Shown: positions 38,229-52,621, numbered from the stretch's first letter. The stretch: 64,000 bases of DNA from Auanema rhodensis (GCA_964057225.1 OZ059896.1:19154501-19218500), one strand, 5' to 3'. Numbers and translations: made by a program. Notes: a model not told the origin generated them from the letters alone.

Positions 38229-38581
38229 TTGAGTTTCCATGTACACTCAACATTGCTTCCAAAAACATTTTGACAAAAATTTTTTCGAAAAATTTCAAAA
38301 TAATTTAGCAAAAAGTAGATGTTTTTAGATTCCTTTTTTCAAGGCAAAGACGATGGACAATGTTATTCAACAAAAAAATTAGTTCTTCAGGGTGAAAATC
38401 GAGTATATAAGTGTGAACATATATATCAGTTGATATCTCGGTGCATTTTTAAGCTAGCGCAAATCTCATAACACAGATCGACGCAGCTTAAAAATCCGCA
38501 TCGAAAGCACTATACTACATTGAGAAACGCTTAATACAAAAATTAGTTATGATCGTTTGAAAAATGATGCATTAGTGTATG
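38229..38581. repeat. Unit M110 with 2-bp insertion (353 bp)
   Basis: Where other units read gaacttatatcag, this one reads gaacatatatatcag (38415-38429), an extra AT in a short AT run, a typical slippage product. It is the only insertion in the window and shifts the unit grid by 2 for everything downstream. The unit otherwise has p144 A, p154 G, p176 T and p237 C. Confidence 0.92.
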
Positions 38582-40687
38582 TTGAGTTTCCATGTACACT
38601 CAACATTGCTTCCAAAAACATTTTGACAAAAATTTTTTCGAAAAATTTCAAAATAATTTAGCAAAAAGTAGATGTTTTTAGATTCCTTTTTTCAAGGCAA
38701 AGACGATGGACAATGTTATTCAACGAAAAAATTAATTCTTCAGGGTGAAAATCGAGGATATATGTGTGAACTTATATCAGTTGATATCTCGGTGCATTTT
38801 TAAGCTAGCGCAAATCTGATAACACAGATCGACGCAGCTTAAAAATCCGCATCGAATGCACTATACTAAATTGAGAAACGCTTAATACAAAAATTAGTTA
38901 TGATCGTTTGAAAAATGATGCATTAGTGTATGTTGAGTTTCCATGTACACTCAACATTGCTTCCAAAAACATTTTGACAAAAATTTTTTCGAAAAATTTC
39001 AAGATAATTTAGCAAAAAGTAGATGTTTTTAGATTCCTTTTTTCAAGGCAAAGACGATGGACAATGTTATTCAACGAAAAAATTAATTCTTCAGGGTGAA
39101 AATCGAGGATATAAGTGTGAACTTATATCAGTTGATATCTCGGTGCATTTTTAAGCTAGCGCAAATCTGATAACACAGATCGACGCAGCTTAAAAATCCG
39201 CATCGAATGCACTATACTACATTGAGAAACGCTTAATACAAAAATTAGTTATGATCGTTTGAAAAATGATGCATTAGTGTATGTTGAGTTTCCATGTACA
39301 CTCAACATTGCTTCCAAAAACATTTCGACAAAAATTTTTTCGAAAAATTTCAAGATAATTTAGCAAAAAGTAGATGTTTTTAGATTCCTTTTTTCAAGGC
39401 AAAGACGATGGACAATGTTATTCAACAAAAAAATTAATTCTTCAGGGTGAAAATCGAGGATATAAGTGTGAACTTATATCAGTTGATATCTCGGTGCATT
39501 TTTAAGCTAGCGCAAATCTGATAACACAGATCGACGCAGCTTAAAAATCCGCATCGAATGCACTATACTACATTGAGAAACGCTTAATACAAAAATTAGT
39601 TATGATCGTTTGAAAAATGATGCATTAGTGTATGTTGAGTTTCCATGTACACTCAACATTGCTTCCAAAAACATTTTGACAAAAATTTTTTCGAAAAATT
39701 TCAAAATAATTTAGCAAAAAGTAGATGTTTTTAGATTCCTTTTTTCAAGGCAAAGACGATGGACAATGTTATTCAACAAAAAAATTAGTTCTTCAGGGTG
39801 AAAATCGAGTATATAAGTGTGAACTTATATCAGTTGATATCTCGGTGCATTTTTAAGCTAGCGCAAATCTCATAACACAGATCGACGCAGCTTAAAAATC
39901 CGCATCGAATGCACTATACTACATTGAGAAACGCTTAATACAAAAATTAGTTATGATCGTTTGAAAAATGATGCATTAGTGTATGTTGAGTTTCCATGTA
40001 CACTCAACATTGCTTCCAAAAACATTTTGACAAAAATTTTTTCGAAAAATTTCAAAATAATTTAGCAAAAAGTAGATGTTTTTAGATTCCTTTTTTCAAG
40101 GCAAAGACGATGGACAATGTTATTCAACGAAAAAATTAATTCTTCAGGGTGAAAATCGAGGATATAAGTGTGAACTTATATCAGTTGATATCTCGGTGCA
40201 TTTTTAAGCTAGCGCAAATCTGATAACACAGATCGACGCAGCTTAAAAATCCGCATCGAATGCACTATACTACATTGAGAAACGCTTAATACAAAAATTA
40301 GTTATGATCGTTTGAAAAATGATGCATTAGTGTATGTTGAGTTTCCATGTACACTCAACATTGCTTCCAAAAACATTTCGACAAAAATTTTTTCGAAAAA
40401 TTTCAAGATAATTTAGCAAAAAGTAGATGTTTTTAGATTCCTTTTTTCAAGGCAAAGACGATGGACAATGTTATTCAACAAAAAAATTAATTCTTCAGGG
40501 TGAAAATCGAGGATATAAGTGTGAACTTATATCAGTTGATATCTCGGTGCATTTTTAAGCTAGCGCAAATCTGATAACACAGATCGACGCAGCTTAAAAA
40601 TCCGCATCGAATGCACTATACTACATTGAGAAACGCTTAATACAAAAATTAGTTATGATCGTTTGAAAAATGATGCATTAGTGTATG

Positions 40688-43600
40688 TTGAGTTTCCATG
40701 TACACTCAACATTGCTTCCAAAAACATTTTGACAAAAATTTTTTCGAAAAATTTCAAAATAATTTAGCAAAAAGTAGATGTTTTCAGATTCCTTTTTTCA
40801 AGGCAAAGACGATGGACAATGTTATTCAACGAAAAAATTAATTCTTCAGGGTGAAAATCGAGGATATGAGTGTGAACTTATATCAGTTGATATCTCGGTG
40901 CATTTTTAAGCTAGCGCAAATCTGATAACACAGATCGACGCAGCTCAAAAATCCGCATCGAATGCACTATACTACATTGAGAAACGCTTAATACAAAAAT
41001 TAGTTATGATCGTTTGAAAAATGATGCATTAGTGTATGTTGAGTTTCCATGTACACTCAACGTTGCTTCCAAAAACATTTCGACAAAAATTTTTTCGAAA
41101 AATTTCAAGATAATTTAGCAAAAAGTAGATGTTTTTAGATTCCTTTTTTCAAGGCAAAGACGATGGACAATGTTATTCAACAAAAAAATTAATTCTTCAG
41201 GGTGAAAATCGAGGATATAAGTGTGAACTTATATCAGTTGATATCTCGGTGCATTTTTAAGCTAGCGCAAATCTGATAACACAGATCGACGCAGCTTAAA
41301 AATCCGCATCGAATGCACTATACTACATTGAGAAACGCTTAATACAAAAATTAGTTATGATCGTTTGAAAAATGATGCATTAGTGTATGTTGAGTTTCCA
41401 TGTACACTCAACATTGCTTCCAAAAACATTTCGACAAAAATTTTTTCGAAAAATTTCAAGATAATTTAGCAAAAAGTAGATGTTTTTAGATTCCTTTTTT
41501 CAAGGCAAAGACGATGGACAATGTTATTCAACAAAAAAATTAATTCTTCAGGGTGAAAATCGAGGATATAAGTGTGAACTTATATCAGTTGATATCTCGG
41601 TGCATTTTTAAGCTAGCGCAAATCTGATAACACAGATCGACGCAGCTTAAAAATCCGCATCGAATGCACTATACTACATTGAGAAACGCTTAATACAAAA
41701 ATTAGTTATGATCGTTTGAAAAATGATGCATTAGTGTATGTTGAGTTTCCATGTACACTCAACATTGCTTCCAAAAACATTTCGACAAAAATTTTTTCGA
41801 AAAATTTCAAGATAATTTAGCAAAAAGTAGATGTTTTTAGATTCCTTTTTTCAAGGCAAAGACGATGGACAATGTTATTCAACAAAAAAATTAATTCTTC
41901 AGGGTGAAAATCGAGGATATAAGTGTGAACTTATATCAGTTGATATCTCGGTGCATTTTTAAGCTAGCGCAAATCTGATAACACAGATCGACGCAGCTTA
42001 AAAATCCGCATCGAATGCACTATACTACATTGAGAAACGCTTAATACAAAAATTAGTTATGATCGTTTGAAAAATGATGCATTAGTGTATGTTGAGTTTC
42101 CATGTACACTCAACATTGCTTCCAAAAACATTTTGACAAAAATTTTTTCGAAAAATTTCAAAATAATTTAGCAAAAAGTAGATGTTTTCAGATTCCTTTT
42201 TTCAAGGCAAAGACGATGGACAATGTTATTCAACGAAAAAATTAATTCTTCAGGGTGAAAATCGAGGATATGAGTGTGAACTTATATCAGTTGATATCTC
42301 GGTGCATTTTTAAGCTAGCGCAAATCTGATAACACAGATCGACGCAGCTCAAAAATCCGCATCGAATGCACTATACTACATTGAGAAACGCTTAATACAA
42401 AAATTAGTTATGATCGTTTGAAAAATGATGCATTAGTGTATGTTGAGTTTCCATGTACACTCAACGTTGCTTCCAAAAACATTTCGACAAAAATTTTTTC
42501 GAAAAATTTCAAGATAATTTAGCAAAAAGTAGATGTTTTTAGATTCCTTTTTTCAAGGCAAAGACGATGGACAATGTTATTCAACAAAAAAATTAATTCT
42601 TCAGGGTGAAAATCGAGGATATAAGTGTGAACTTATATCAGTTGATATCTCGGTGCATTTTTAAGCTAGCGCAAATCTGATAACACAGATCGACGCAGCT
42701 TAAAAATCCGCATCGAATGCACTATACTACATTGAGAAACGCTTAATACAAAAATTAGTTATGATCGTTTGAAAAATGATGCATTAGTGTATGTTGAGTT
42801 TCCATGTACACTCAACATTGCTTCCAAAAACATTTCGACAAAAATTTTTTCGAAAAATTTCAAGATAATTTAGCAAAAAGTAGATGTTTTTAGATTCCTT
42901 TTTTCAAGGCAAAGACGATGGACAATGTTATTCGACAAAAAAATTAATTCTTCAGGGTGAAAATCGAGGATATAAGTGTGAACTTATATCAGTTGATATC
43001 TCGGTGCATTTTTAAGCTAGCGCAAATCTGATAACACAGATCGACGCAGCTTAAAAATCCGCATCGAATGCACTATACTACATTGAGAAACGCTTAATAC
43101 AAAAATTAGTTATGATCGTTTGAAAAATGATGCATTAGTGTATGTTGAGTTTCCATGTACACTCAACATTGCTTCCAAAAACATTTTGACAAAAATTTTT
43201 TCGAAAAATTTCAAAATAATTTAGCAAAAAGTAGATGTTTTCAGATTCCTTTTTTCAAGGCAAAGACGATGGACAATGTTATTCAACGAAAAAATTAATT
43301 CTTCAGGGTGAAAATCGAGGATATGAGTGTGAACTTATATCAGTTGATATCTCGGTGCATTTTTAAGCTAGCGCAAATCTGATAACACAGATCGACGCAG
43401 CTCAAAAATCCGCATCGAATGCACTATACTACATTGAGAAACGCTTAATACAAAAATTAGTTATGATCGTTTGAAAAATGATGCATTAGTGTATGTTGAG
43501 TTTCCATGTACACTCAACGTTGCTTCCAAAAACATTTCGACAAAAATTTTTTCGAAAAATTTCAAGATAATTTAGCAAAAAGTAGATGTTTTTAGATTCC

Positions 43601-43846
43601 TTTTTTCAAGGCAAAGACGATGGACAATGTTATTCAACAAAAAAATTAATTCTTCAGGGTGAAAATCGAGGATATAAGTGTGAACTTATATCAGTTGATA
43701 TCTCGGTGCATTTTTAAGCTAGCGCAAATCTGATAACACAGATCGACGCAGCTTAAAAATCCGCATCGAATGCACTATACTACATTGAGAAACGCTTAAT
43801 ACAAAAATTAGTTATGATCGTTTGAAAAATGATGCATTAGTGTATG
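40688..43846. repeat. Local 4- and 3-unit repeats, M117-M125
   Basis: Type L units (p98 C ttttcag, p181 G gatatgagtg, p259 C cagctcaaaaa) occur at 40688, 42092 and 43145. Each is followed by a p24 G/p43 C/p71 G/p144 A unit. The series is L, Kg, K, K / L, Kg, K / L, Kg, where Kg has p24 G and K lacks it. Spacings are therefore 4 units (1404 bp) and then 3 units (1053 bp). Three progressively shorter copies suggest repeated unequal exchange rather than a single event. M123 has a private change (ttcgacaaaa in place of ttcaacaaaa). Confidence 0.87.
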
Positions 43847-43990
43847 TTGAGTTTCCATGTACACTCAACATTGCTTCCAAAAACATTTTGACAAAAATTT
43901 TTTCGAAAAATTTCAAAATAATTTAGCAAAAAGTAGATGTTTTTAGATTCCTTTTTTCAAGGCAAAGACGATGGACAATGTTATTCAACG

Positions 43991-46900
43991 AAAAAATTAA
44001 TTCTTCAGGGTGAAAATCGAGGATATAAGTGTGAACTTATATCAGTTGATATCTCGGTGCATTTTTAAGCTAGCGCAAATCCGATAACACAGATCGACGC
44101 AGCTTAAAAATCCGCATCGAATGCACTATACTACATTGAGAAACGCTTAATACAAAAATTAGTTATGATCGTTTGAAAAATGATGCATTAGTGTATGTTG
44201 AGTTTCCATGTACACTCAACATTGCTTCCAAAAACATTTTGACAAAAATTTTTTCGAAAAATTTCAAAATAATTTAGCAAAAAGTAGATGTTTTTAGATT
44301 CCTTTTTTCAAGGCAAAGACGATGGACAATGTTATTCAACGAAAAAATTAATTCTTCAGGGTGAAAATCGAGGATATAAGTGTGAACTTATATCAGTTGA
44401 TATCTCGGTGCATTTTTAAGCTAGCGCAAATCTGATAACACAGATCGACGCAGCTTAAAAATCCGCATCGAATGCACTATACTACATTGAGAAACGCTTA
44501 ATACAAAAATTAGTTATGATCGTTTGAAAAATGATGCATTAGTGTATGTTGAGTTTCCATGTACACTCAACATTGCTTCCAAAAACATTTCGACAAAAAT
44601 TTTTTCGAAAAATTTCAAGATAATTTAGCAAAAAGTAGATGTTTTTAGATTCCTTTTTTCAAAGCAAAGACGATGGACAATGTTATTCAACAAAAAAATT
44701 AATTCTTCAGGGTGAAAATCGAGGATATAAGTGTGAACTTATATCAGTTGATATCTCGGTGCATTTTTAAGCTAGCGCAAATCTGATAACACAGATCGAC
44801 GCAGCTTAAAAATCCGCATCGAATGCACTATACTACATTGAGAAACGCTTAATACAAAAATTAGTTATGATCGTTTGAAAAATGATGCATTAGTGTATGT
44901 TGAGTTTCCATGTACACTCAACATTGCTTCCAAAAACATTTTGACAAAAATTTTTTCGAAAAATTTCAAAATAATTTAGCAAAAAGTAGATGTTTTTAGA
45001 TTCCTTTTTTCAAGGCAAAGACGATGGACAATGTTATTCAACGAAAAAATTAATTCTTCAGGGTGAAAATCGAGGATATAAGTGTGAACTTATATCAGTT
45101 GATATATCGGTGCATTTTTAAGCTAGCGCAAATCTAATAACACAGATCGACGCAGCTTAAAAATCCGCATCGAATGCACTATACTACATTGAGAAACGCT
45201 TAATACAAAAATTAGTTATGATCGTTTGAAAAATGATGCATTAGTGTATGTTGAGTTTCCATGTACACTCAACATTGCTTCCAAAAACATTTTGACAAAA
45301 ATTTTTTCGAAAAATTTCAAAATAATTTAGCAAAAAGTAGATGTTTTTAGATTTCTTTTTTCAAGGCAAAGACGATGGACAATGTTATTCAACGAAAAAA
45401 TTAATTCTTCAGGGTGAAAATCGAGGATATAAGTGTGAACTTATATCAGTTGATATCTCGGTGCATTTTTAAGCTAGCGCAAATCTGATAACACAGATCG
45501 ACGCAGCTTAAAAATCCGCATCGAATGCACTATACTACATTGAGAAACGCTTAATACAAAAATTAGTTATGATCGTTTGAAAAATGATGCATTAGTGTAT
45601 GTTGAGTTTCCATGTACACTCAACATTGCTTCCAAAAACATTTTGACAAAAATTTTTTCGAAAAATTTCAAAATAATTTAGCAAAAAGTAGATGTTTTTA
45701 GATTCCTTTTTTCAAGGCAAAGACGATGGACAATGTTATTCAACAAAAAAATTAGTTCTTCAGGGTGAAAATCGAGTATATAAGTGTGAACTTATATCAG
45801 TTGATATCTCGGTGCATTTTTAAGCTAGCGCAAATCTCATAACACAGATCGATGCAGCTTAAAAATCCGCATCGAATGCACTATACTACATTGAGAAACG
45901 CTTAATACAAAAATTAGTTATGATCGTTTGAAAAATGATGCATTAGTGTATGTTGAGTTTCCATGTACACTCAACATTGCTTCCAAAAACATTTTGACAA
46001 AAATTTTTTCGAAAAATTTCAAAATAATTTAGCAAGAAGTAGATGTTTTCAGATTCCTTTTTTCAAGGCAAAGACGATGGACAATGTTATTCAACGAAAA
46101 AATTAATTCTTCAGGGTGAAAATCGAGGATATGAGTGTGAACTTATATCAGTTGATATCTCGGTGCATTTTTAAGCTAGCGCAAATCTGATAACACAGAT
46201 CGACGCAGCTTAAAAATCCGCATCGAATGCACTATACTACATTGAGAAACGCTTAATACAAAAATTAGTTATGATCGTTTGAAAAATGATGCATTAGTGT
46301 ATGTTGAGTTTCCATGTACACTCAACGTTGCTTCCAAAAACATTTCGACAAAAATTTTTTCGAAAAATTTCAAGATAATTTAGCAAAAAGTAGATGTTTT
46401 TAGATTCCTTTTTTCAAGGCAAAGACGATGGACAATGTTATTCAACGAAAAAATTAATTCTTCAGGGTGAAAATCGAGGATATGAGTGTGAACTTATATC
46501 AGTTGATATCTCGGTGCATTTTTAAGCTAGCGCAAATCTGATAACACAGATCGACGCAGCTTAAAAATCCGCATCGAATGCACTATACTACATTGAGAAA
46601 CGCTTAATACAAAAATTAGTTATGATCGTTTGAAAAATGATGCATTAGTGTATGTTGAGTTTCCATGTACACTCAACGTTGCTTCCAAAAACATTTCGAC
46701 AAAAATTTTTTCGAAAAATTTCAAGATAATTTAGCAAAAAGTAGATGTTTTTAGATTCCTTTTTTCAAGGCAAAGACGATGGACAATGTTATTCAACAAA
46801 AAAATTAATTCTTCAGGGTGAAAATCGAGGATATAAGTGTGAACTTATATCAGTTGATATCTCGGTGCATTTTTAAGCTAGCGCAAATCTGATAACACAG

Positions 46901-49900
46901 ATCGACGCAGCTTAAAAATCGGCATCGAATGCACTATACTACATTGAGAAACGCTTAATACAAAAATTAGTTATGATCGTTTGAAAAATGATGCATTAGT
47001 GTATGTTGAGTTTCCATGTACACTCAACATTGCTTCCAAAAACATTTTGACAAAAATTTTTTCGAAAAATTTCAAAATAATTTAGCAAAAAGTAGATGTT
47101 TTTAGATTCCTTTTTTCAAGGCAAAGACGATGGACAATGTTATTCAACGAAAAAATTAATTCTTCAGGGTGAAAATCGAGGATATAAGTGTGAACTTATA
47201 TCAGTTAATATCTCGGTGCATTTTTAAGCTAGCGCAAATCTGATAACACAGATCGACGCAGCTTAAAAATCCGCATCGAATGCACTATACTACATTGAGA
47301 AACGCTTAATACAAAAATTAGTTATGATCGTTTGAAAAATGATGCATTAGTGTATGTTGAGTTTCCATGTACACTCAACATTGCTTCCAAAAACATTTTG
47401 ACAAAAATTTTTTCGAAAAATTTCAAAATAATTTAGCAAGAAGTAGATGTTTTCAGATTCCTTTTTTCAAGGCAAAGACGATGGACAATGTTATTCAACG
47501 AAAAAATTAATTCTTCAGGGTGAAAATCGAGGATATGAGTGTGAACTTATATCAGTTGATATCTCGGTGCATTTTTAAGCTAGCGCAAATCTGATAACAC
47601 AGATCGACGCAGCTTAAAAATCCGCATCGAATGCACTATACTACATTGAGAAACGCTTAATACAAAAATTAGTTATGATCGTTTGAAAAATGATGCATTA
47701 GTGTATGTTGAGTTTCCATGTACACTCAACGTTGCTTCCAAAAACATTTCGACAAAAATTTTTTCGAAAAATTTCAAGATAATTTAGCAAAAAGTAGATG
47801 TTTTTACATTCCTTTTTTCAAGGCAAAGACGATGGACAATGTTATTCAACGAAAAAATTAATTCTTCAGGGTGAAAATCGAGGATATAAGTGTGAACTTA
47901 TATCAGTTGATATCTCGGTGCATTTTTAAGCTAGCGCAAATCTGATAACACAGATCGACGCAGCTTAAAAATCCGCATCGAATGCACTATACTACATTGA
48001 GAAACGCTTAATACAAAAATTAGTTATGATCGTTTGAAAAATGATGCATTAGTGTATGTTGAGTTTCCATGTACACTCAACGTTGCTTCCAAAAACATTT
48101 CGACAAAAATTTTTTCGAAAAATTTCAAGATAATTTAGCAAAAAGTAGATGTTTTTAGATTCCTTTTTTCAAGGCAAAGACGATGGACAATGTTATTCAA
48201 CAAAAAAATTAATTCTTCAGGGTGAAAATCGAGGATATAAGTGTGAACTTATATCAGTTGATATCTCGGTGCATTTTTAAGCTAGCGCAAATCCGATAAC
48301 ACAGATCGACGCAGCTTAAAAATCCGCATCGAATGCACTATACTACATTGAGAAACGCTTAATACAAAAATTAGTTATGATCGTTTGAAAAATGATGCAT
48401 TAGTGTATGTTGAGTTTCCATGTACACTCAACATTGCTTCCAAAAACATTTTGACAAAAATTTTTTCGAAAAATTTCAAAATAATTTAGCAAAAAGTAGA
48501 TGTTTTTAGATTCCTTTTTTCAAGGCAAAGACGATGGACAATGTTATTCAACGAAAAAATTAATTCTTCAGGGTGAAAATCGAGGATATAAGTGTGAACT
48601 TATATCAGTTGATATCTCGGTGCATTTTTAAGCTAGCGCAAATCTGATAACACAGATCGACGCAGCTTAAAAATCCGCATCGAATGCACTATACTACATT
48701 GAGAAACGCTTAATACAAAAATTAGTTATGATCGTTTGAAAAATGATGCATTAGTGTATGTTGAGTTTCCATGTACACTCAACATTGCTTCCAAAAACAT
48801 TTCGACAAAAATTTTTTCGAAAAATTTCAAGATAATTTAGCAAAAAGTAGATGTTTTTAGATTCCTTTTTTCAAAGCAAAGACGATGGACAATGTTATTC
48901 AACAAAAAAATTAATTCTTCAGGGTGAAAATCGAGGATATAAGTGTGAACTTATATCAGTTGATATCTCGGTGCATTTTTAAGCTAGCGCAAATCTGATA
49001 ACACAGATCGACGCAGCTTAAAAATCCGCATCGAATGCACTATACTACATTGAGAAACGCTTAATACAAAAATTAGTTATGATCGTTTGAAAAATGATGC
49101 ATTAGTGTATGTTGAGTTTCCATGTACACTCAACATTGCTTCCAAAAACATTTTGACAAAAATTTTTTCGAAAAATTTCAAAATAATTTAGCAAAAAGTA
49201 GATGTTTTTAGATTCCTTTTTTCAAGGCAAAGACGATGGACAATGTTATTCAACGAAAAAATTAATTCTTCAGGGTGAAAATCGAGGATATAAGTGTGAA
49301 CTTATATCAGTTGATATATCGGTGCATTTTTAAGCTAGCGCAAATCTAATAACACAGATCGACGCAGCTTAAAAATCCGCATCGAATGCACTATACTACA
49401 TTGAGAAACGCTTAATACAAAAATTAGTTATGATCGTTTGAAAAATGATGCATTAGTGTATGTTGAGTTTCCATGTACACTCAACATTGCTTCCAAAAAC
49501 ATTTTGACAAAAATTTTTTCGAAAAATTTCAAAATAATTTAGCAAAAAGTAGATGTTTTTAGATTTCTTTTTTCAAGGCAAAGACGATGGACAATGTTAT
49601 TCAACGAAAAAATTAATTCTTCAGGGTGAAAATCGAGGATATAAGTGTGAACTTATATCAGTTGATATCTCGGTGCATTTTTAAGCTAGCGCAAATCTGA
49701 TAACACAGATCGACGCAGCTTAAAAATCCGCATCGAATGCACTATACTACATTGAGAAACGCTTAATACAAAAATTAGTTATGATCGTTTGAAAAATGAT
49801 GCATTAGTGTATGTTGAGTTTCCATGTACACTCAACATTGCTTCCAAAAACATTTTGACAAAAATTTTTTCGAAAAATTTCAAAATAATTTAGCAAAAAG

Positions 49901-52293
49901 TAGATGTTTTTAGATTCCTTTTTTCAAGGCAAAGACGATGGACAATGTTATTCAACAAAAAAATTAGTTCTTCAGGGTGAAAATCGAGTATATAAGTGTG
50001 AACTTATATCAGTTGATATCTCGGTGCATTTTTAAGCTAGCGCAAATCTCATAACACAGATCGATGCAGCTTAAAAATCCGCATCGAATGCACTATACTA
50101 CATTGAGAAACGCTTAATACAAAAATTAGTTATGATCGTTTGAAAAATGATGCATTAGTGTATGTTGAGTTTCCATGTACACTCAACATTGCTTCCAAAA
50201 ACATTTTGACAAAAATTTTTTCGAAAAATTTCAAAATAATTTAGCAAGAAGTAGATGTTTTCAGATTCCTTTTTTCAAGGCAAAGACGATGGACAATGTT
50301 ATTCAACGAAAAAATTAATTCTTCAGGGTGAAAATCGAGGATATGAGTGTGAACTTATATCAGTTGATATCTCGGTGCATTTTTAAGCTAGCGCAAATCT
50401 GATAACACAGATCGACGCAGCTTAAAAATCCGCATCGAATGCACTATACTACATTGAGAAACGCTTAATACAAAAATTAGTTATGATCGTTTGAAAAATG
50501 ATGCATTAGTGTATGTTGAGTTTCCATGTACACTCAACGTTGCTTCCAAAAACATTTCGACAAAAATTTTTTCGAAAAATTTCAAGATAATTTAGCAAAA
50601 AGTAGATGTTTTTAGATTCCTTTTTTCAAGGCAAAGACGATGGACAATGTTATTCAACGAAAAAATTAATTCTTCAGGGTGAAAATCGAGGATATGAGTG
50701 TGAACTTATATCAGTTGATATCTCGGTGCATTTTTAAGCTAGCGCAAATCTGATAACACAGATCGACGCAGCTTAAAAATCCGCATCGAATGCACTATAC
50801 TACATTGAGAAACGCTTAATACAAAAATTAGTTATGATCGTTTGAAAAATGATGCATTAGTGTATGTTGAGTTTCCATGTACACTCAACGTTGCTTCCAA
50901 AAACATTTCGACAAAAATTTTTTCGAAAAATTTCAAGATAATTTAGCAAAAAGTAGATGTTTTTAGATTCCTTTTTTCAAGGCAAAGACGATGGACAATG
51001 TTATTCAACAAAAAAATTAATTCTTCAGGGTGAAAATCGAGGATATAAGTGTGAACTTATATCAGTTGATATCTCGGTGCATTTTTAAGCTAGCGCAAAT
51101 CTGATAACACAGATCGACGCAGCTTAAAAATCGGCATCGAATGCACTATACTACATTGAGAAACGCTTAATACAAAAATTAGTTATGATCGTTTGAAAAA
51201 TGATGCATTAGTGTATGTTGAGTTTCCATGTACACTCAACATTGCTTCCAAAAACATTTTGACAAAAATTTTTTCGAAAAATTTCAAAATAATTTAGCAA
51301 AAAGTAGATGTTTTTAGATTCCTTTTTTCAAGGCAAAGACGATGGACAATGTTATTCAACGAAAAAATTAATTCTTCAGGGTGAAAATCGAGGATATAAG
51401 TGTGAACTTATATCAGTTAATATCTCGGTGCATTTTTAAGCTAGCGCAAATCTGATAACACAGATCGACGCAGCTTAAAAATCCGCATCGAATGCACTAT
51501 ACTACATTGAGAAACGCTTAATACAAAAATTAGTTATGATCGTTTGAAAAATGATGCATTAGTGTATGTTGAGTTTCCATGTACACTCAACATTGCTTCC
51601 AAAAACATTTTGACAAAAATTTTTTCGAAAAATTTCAAAATAATTTAGCAAGAAGTAGATGTTTTCAGATTCCTTTTTTCAAGGCAAAGACGATGGACAA
51701 TGTTATTCAACGAAAAAATTAATTCTTCAGGGTGAAAATCGAGGATATGAGTGTGAACTTATATCAGTTGATATCTCGGTGCATTTTTAAGCTAGCGCAA
51801 ATCTGATAACACAGATCGACGCAGCTTAAAAATCCGCATCGAATGCACTATACTACATTGAGAAACGCTTAATACAAAAATTAGTTATGATCGTTTGAAA
51901 AATGATGCATTAGTGTATGTTGAGTTTCCATGTACACTCAACGTTGCTTCCAAAAACATTTCGACAAAAATTTTTTCGAAAAATTTCAAGATAATTTAGC
52001 AAAAAGTAGATGTTTTTACATTCCTTTTTTCAAGGCAAAGACGATGGACAATGTTATTCAACGAAAAAATTAATTCTTCAGGGTGAAAATCGAGGATATA
52101 AGTGTGAACTTATATCAGTTGATATCTCGGTGCATTTTTAAGCTAGCGCAAATCTGATAACACAGATCGACGCAGCTTAAAAATCCGCATCGAATGCACT
52201 ATACTACATTGAGAAACGCTTAATACAAAAATTAGTTATGATCGTTTGAAAAATGATGCATTAGTGTATGTTGAGTTTCCATGTACACTCAAC
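43991..52293. repeat. Higher-order repeat: 12-unit block in two tandem copies (4212-bp period)
   Basis: Copy 1 runs about 43991-48081 and copy 2 about 48203-52293, each 4091 bp, with no internal difference noticed. Rare markers recur exactly 4212 bp apart: aatccgataac (M126/M138), tcaaagcaaag (M128/M140), p207 A with p237 A (M129/M141), p104 T (M130/M142), p252 T in a p154 G/p176 T unit (M131/M143), agcaagaag (M132/M144 and M136/M148), aatcggcatc (M134/M146), cagttaatatc (M135/M147) and tttttacattcc (M137/M149). The shared stretch starts after p144 of M126/M138 and ends at p23 of M138/M150. The junction unit M138 (48059-48409) has p24 G, p43 C, p71 G and p144 A in its left part, unlike both M126 and M150, so the event was not one simple crossover. 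Confidence 0.93.
46304..48058. repeat. Nested pattern inside the 12-unit block (copy 1)
   Basis: Within copy 1, M132 and M136 share p84 G (agcaagaag), p98 C and p181 G. They are each followed by a p24 G/p43 C/p71 G unit that keeps G at p144 (M133, M137). This is an older 4-unit (1404-bp) period inside the larger 12-unit repeat. The same nesting is copied in M144/M148 and M145/M149. Confidence 0.75.
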
Positions 52294-52621
52294 ATTGCTT
52301 CCAAAAACATTTTGACAAAAATTTTTTCGAAAAATTTCAAAATAATTTAGCAAAAAGTAGATGTTTTTAGATTCCTTTTTCCAAGGCAAAGACGATGGAC
52401 AATGTTATTCAACGAAAAAATTAATTCTTCAGGGTGAAAATCGAGGATATAAGTGTGAACTTATATCAGTTGATATCTCGGTGCATTTTTAAGCTAGCGC
52501 AAATCTGATAACACAGATCGACGCAGCTTAAAAATCCGCATCGAATGCACTATACTACATTGAGAAACGCTTAATACAAAAATTAGTTATGATCGTTTGA
52601 AAAATGATGCATTAGTGTATG
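52271..52621. repeat. Flanking unit M150
   Basis: A near-consensus unit with the private change ctttttccaagg. It is the first unit right of the second 12-unit copy. Its left end shares only the first 23 positions with the matching unit M138 before differing at p24. Confidence 0.8.

Larger units (their letters stand above)
35772..40687. repeat. Right-domain zone M103-M116
   Basis: Right-domain markers begin here: p24 G and p43 C in M103, p144 A (attcaacaaaa) in M104, and p154 G with p176 T and p237 C in M105. The p154 G/p176 T type recurs in M108, M110 and M114, first with cgaaagcac (M105, M108, M110) and later without. p182 T (gatatatgtg) marks M106 and M111. M104-M105 and M107-M108 match at a 3-unit offset except for private p70 G in M105. 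M113 and M116 are the first full p43 C/p71 G/p144 A units, a type that dominates further right. M110 carries a 2-bp insertion. Confidence 0.82.
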
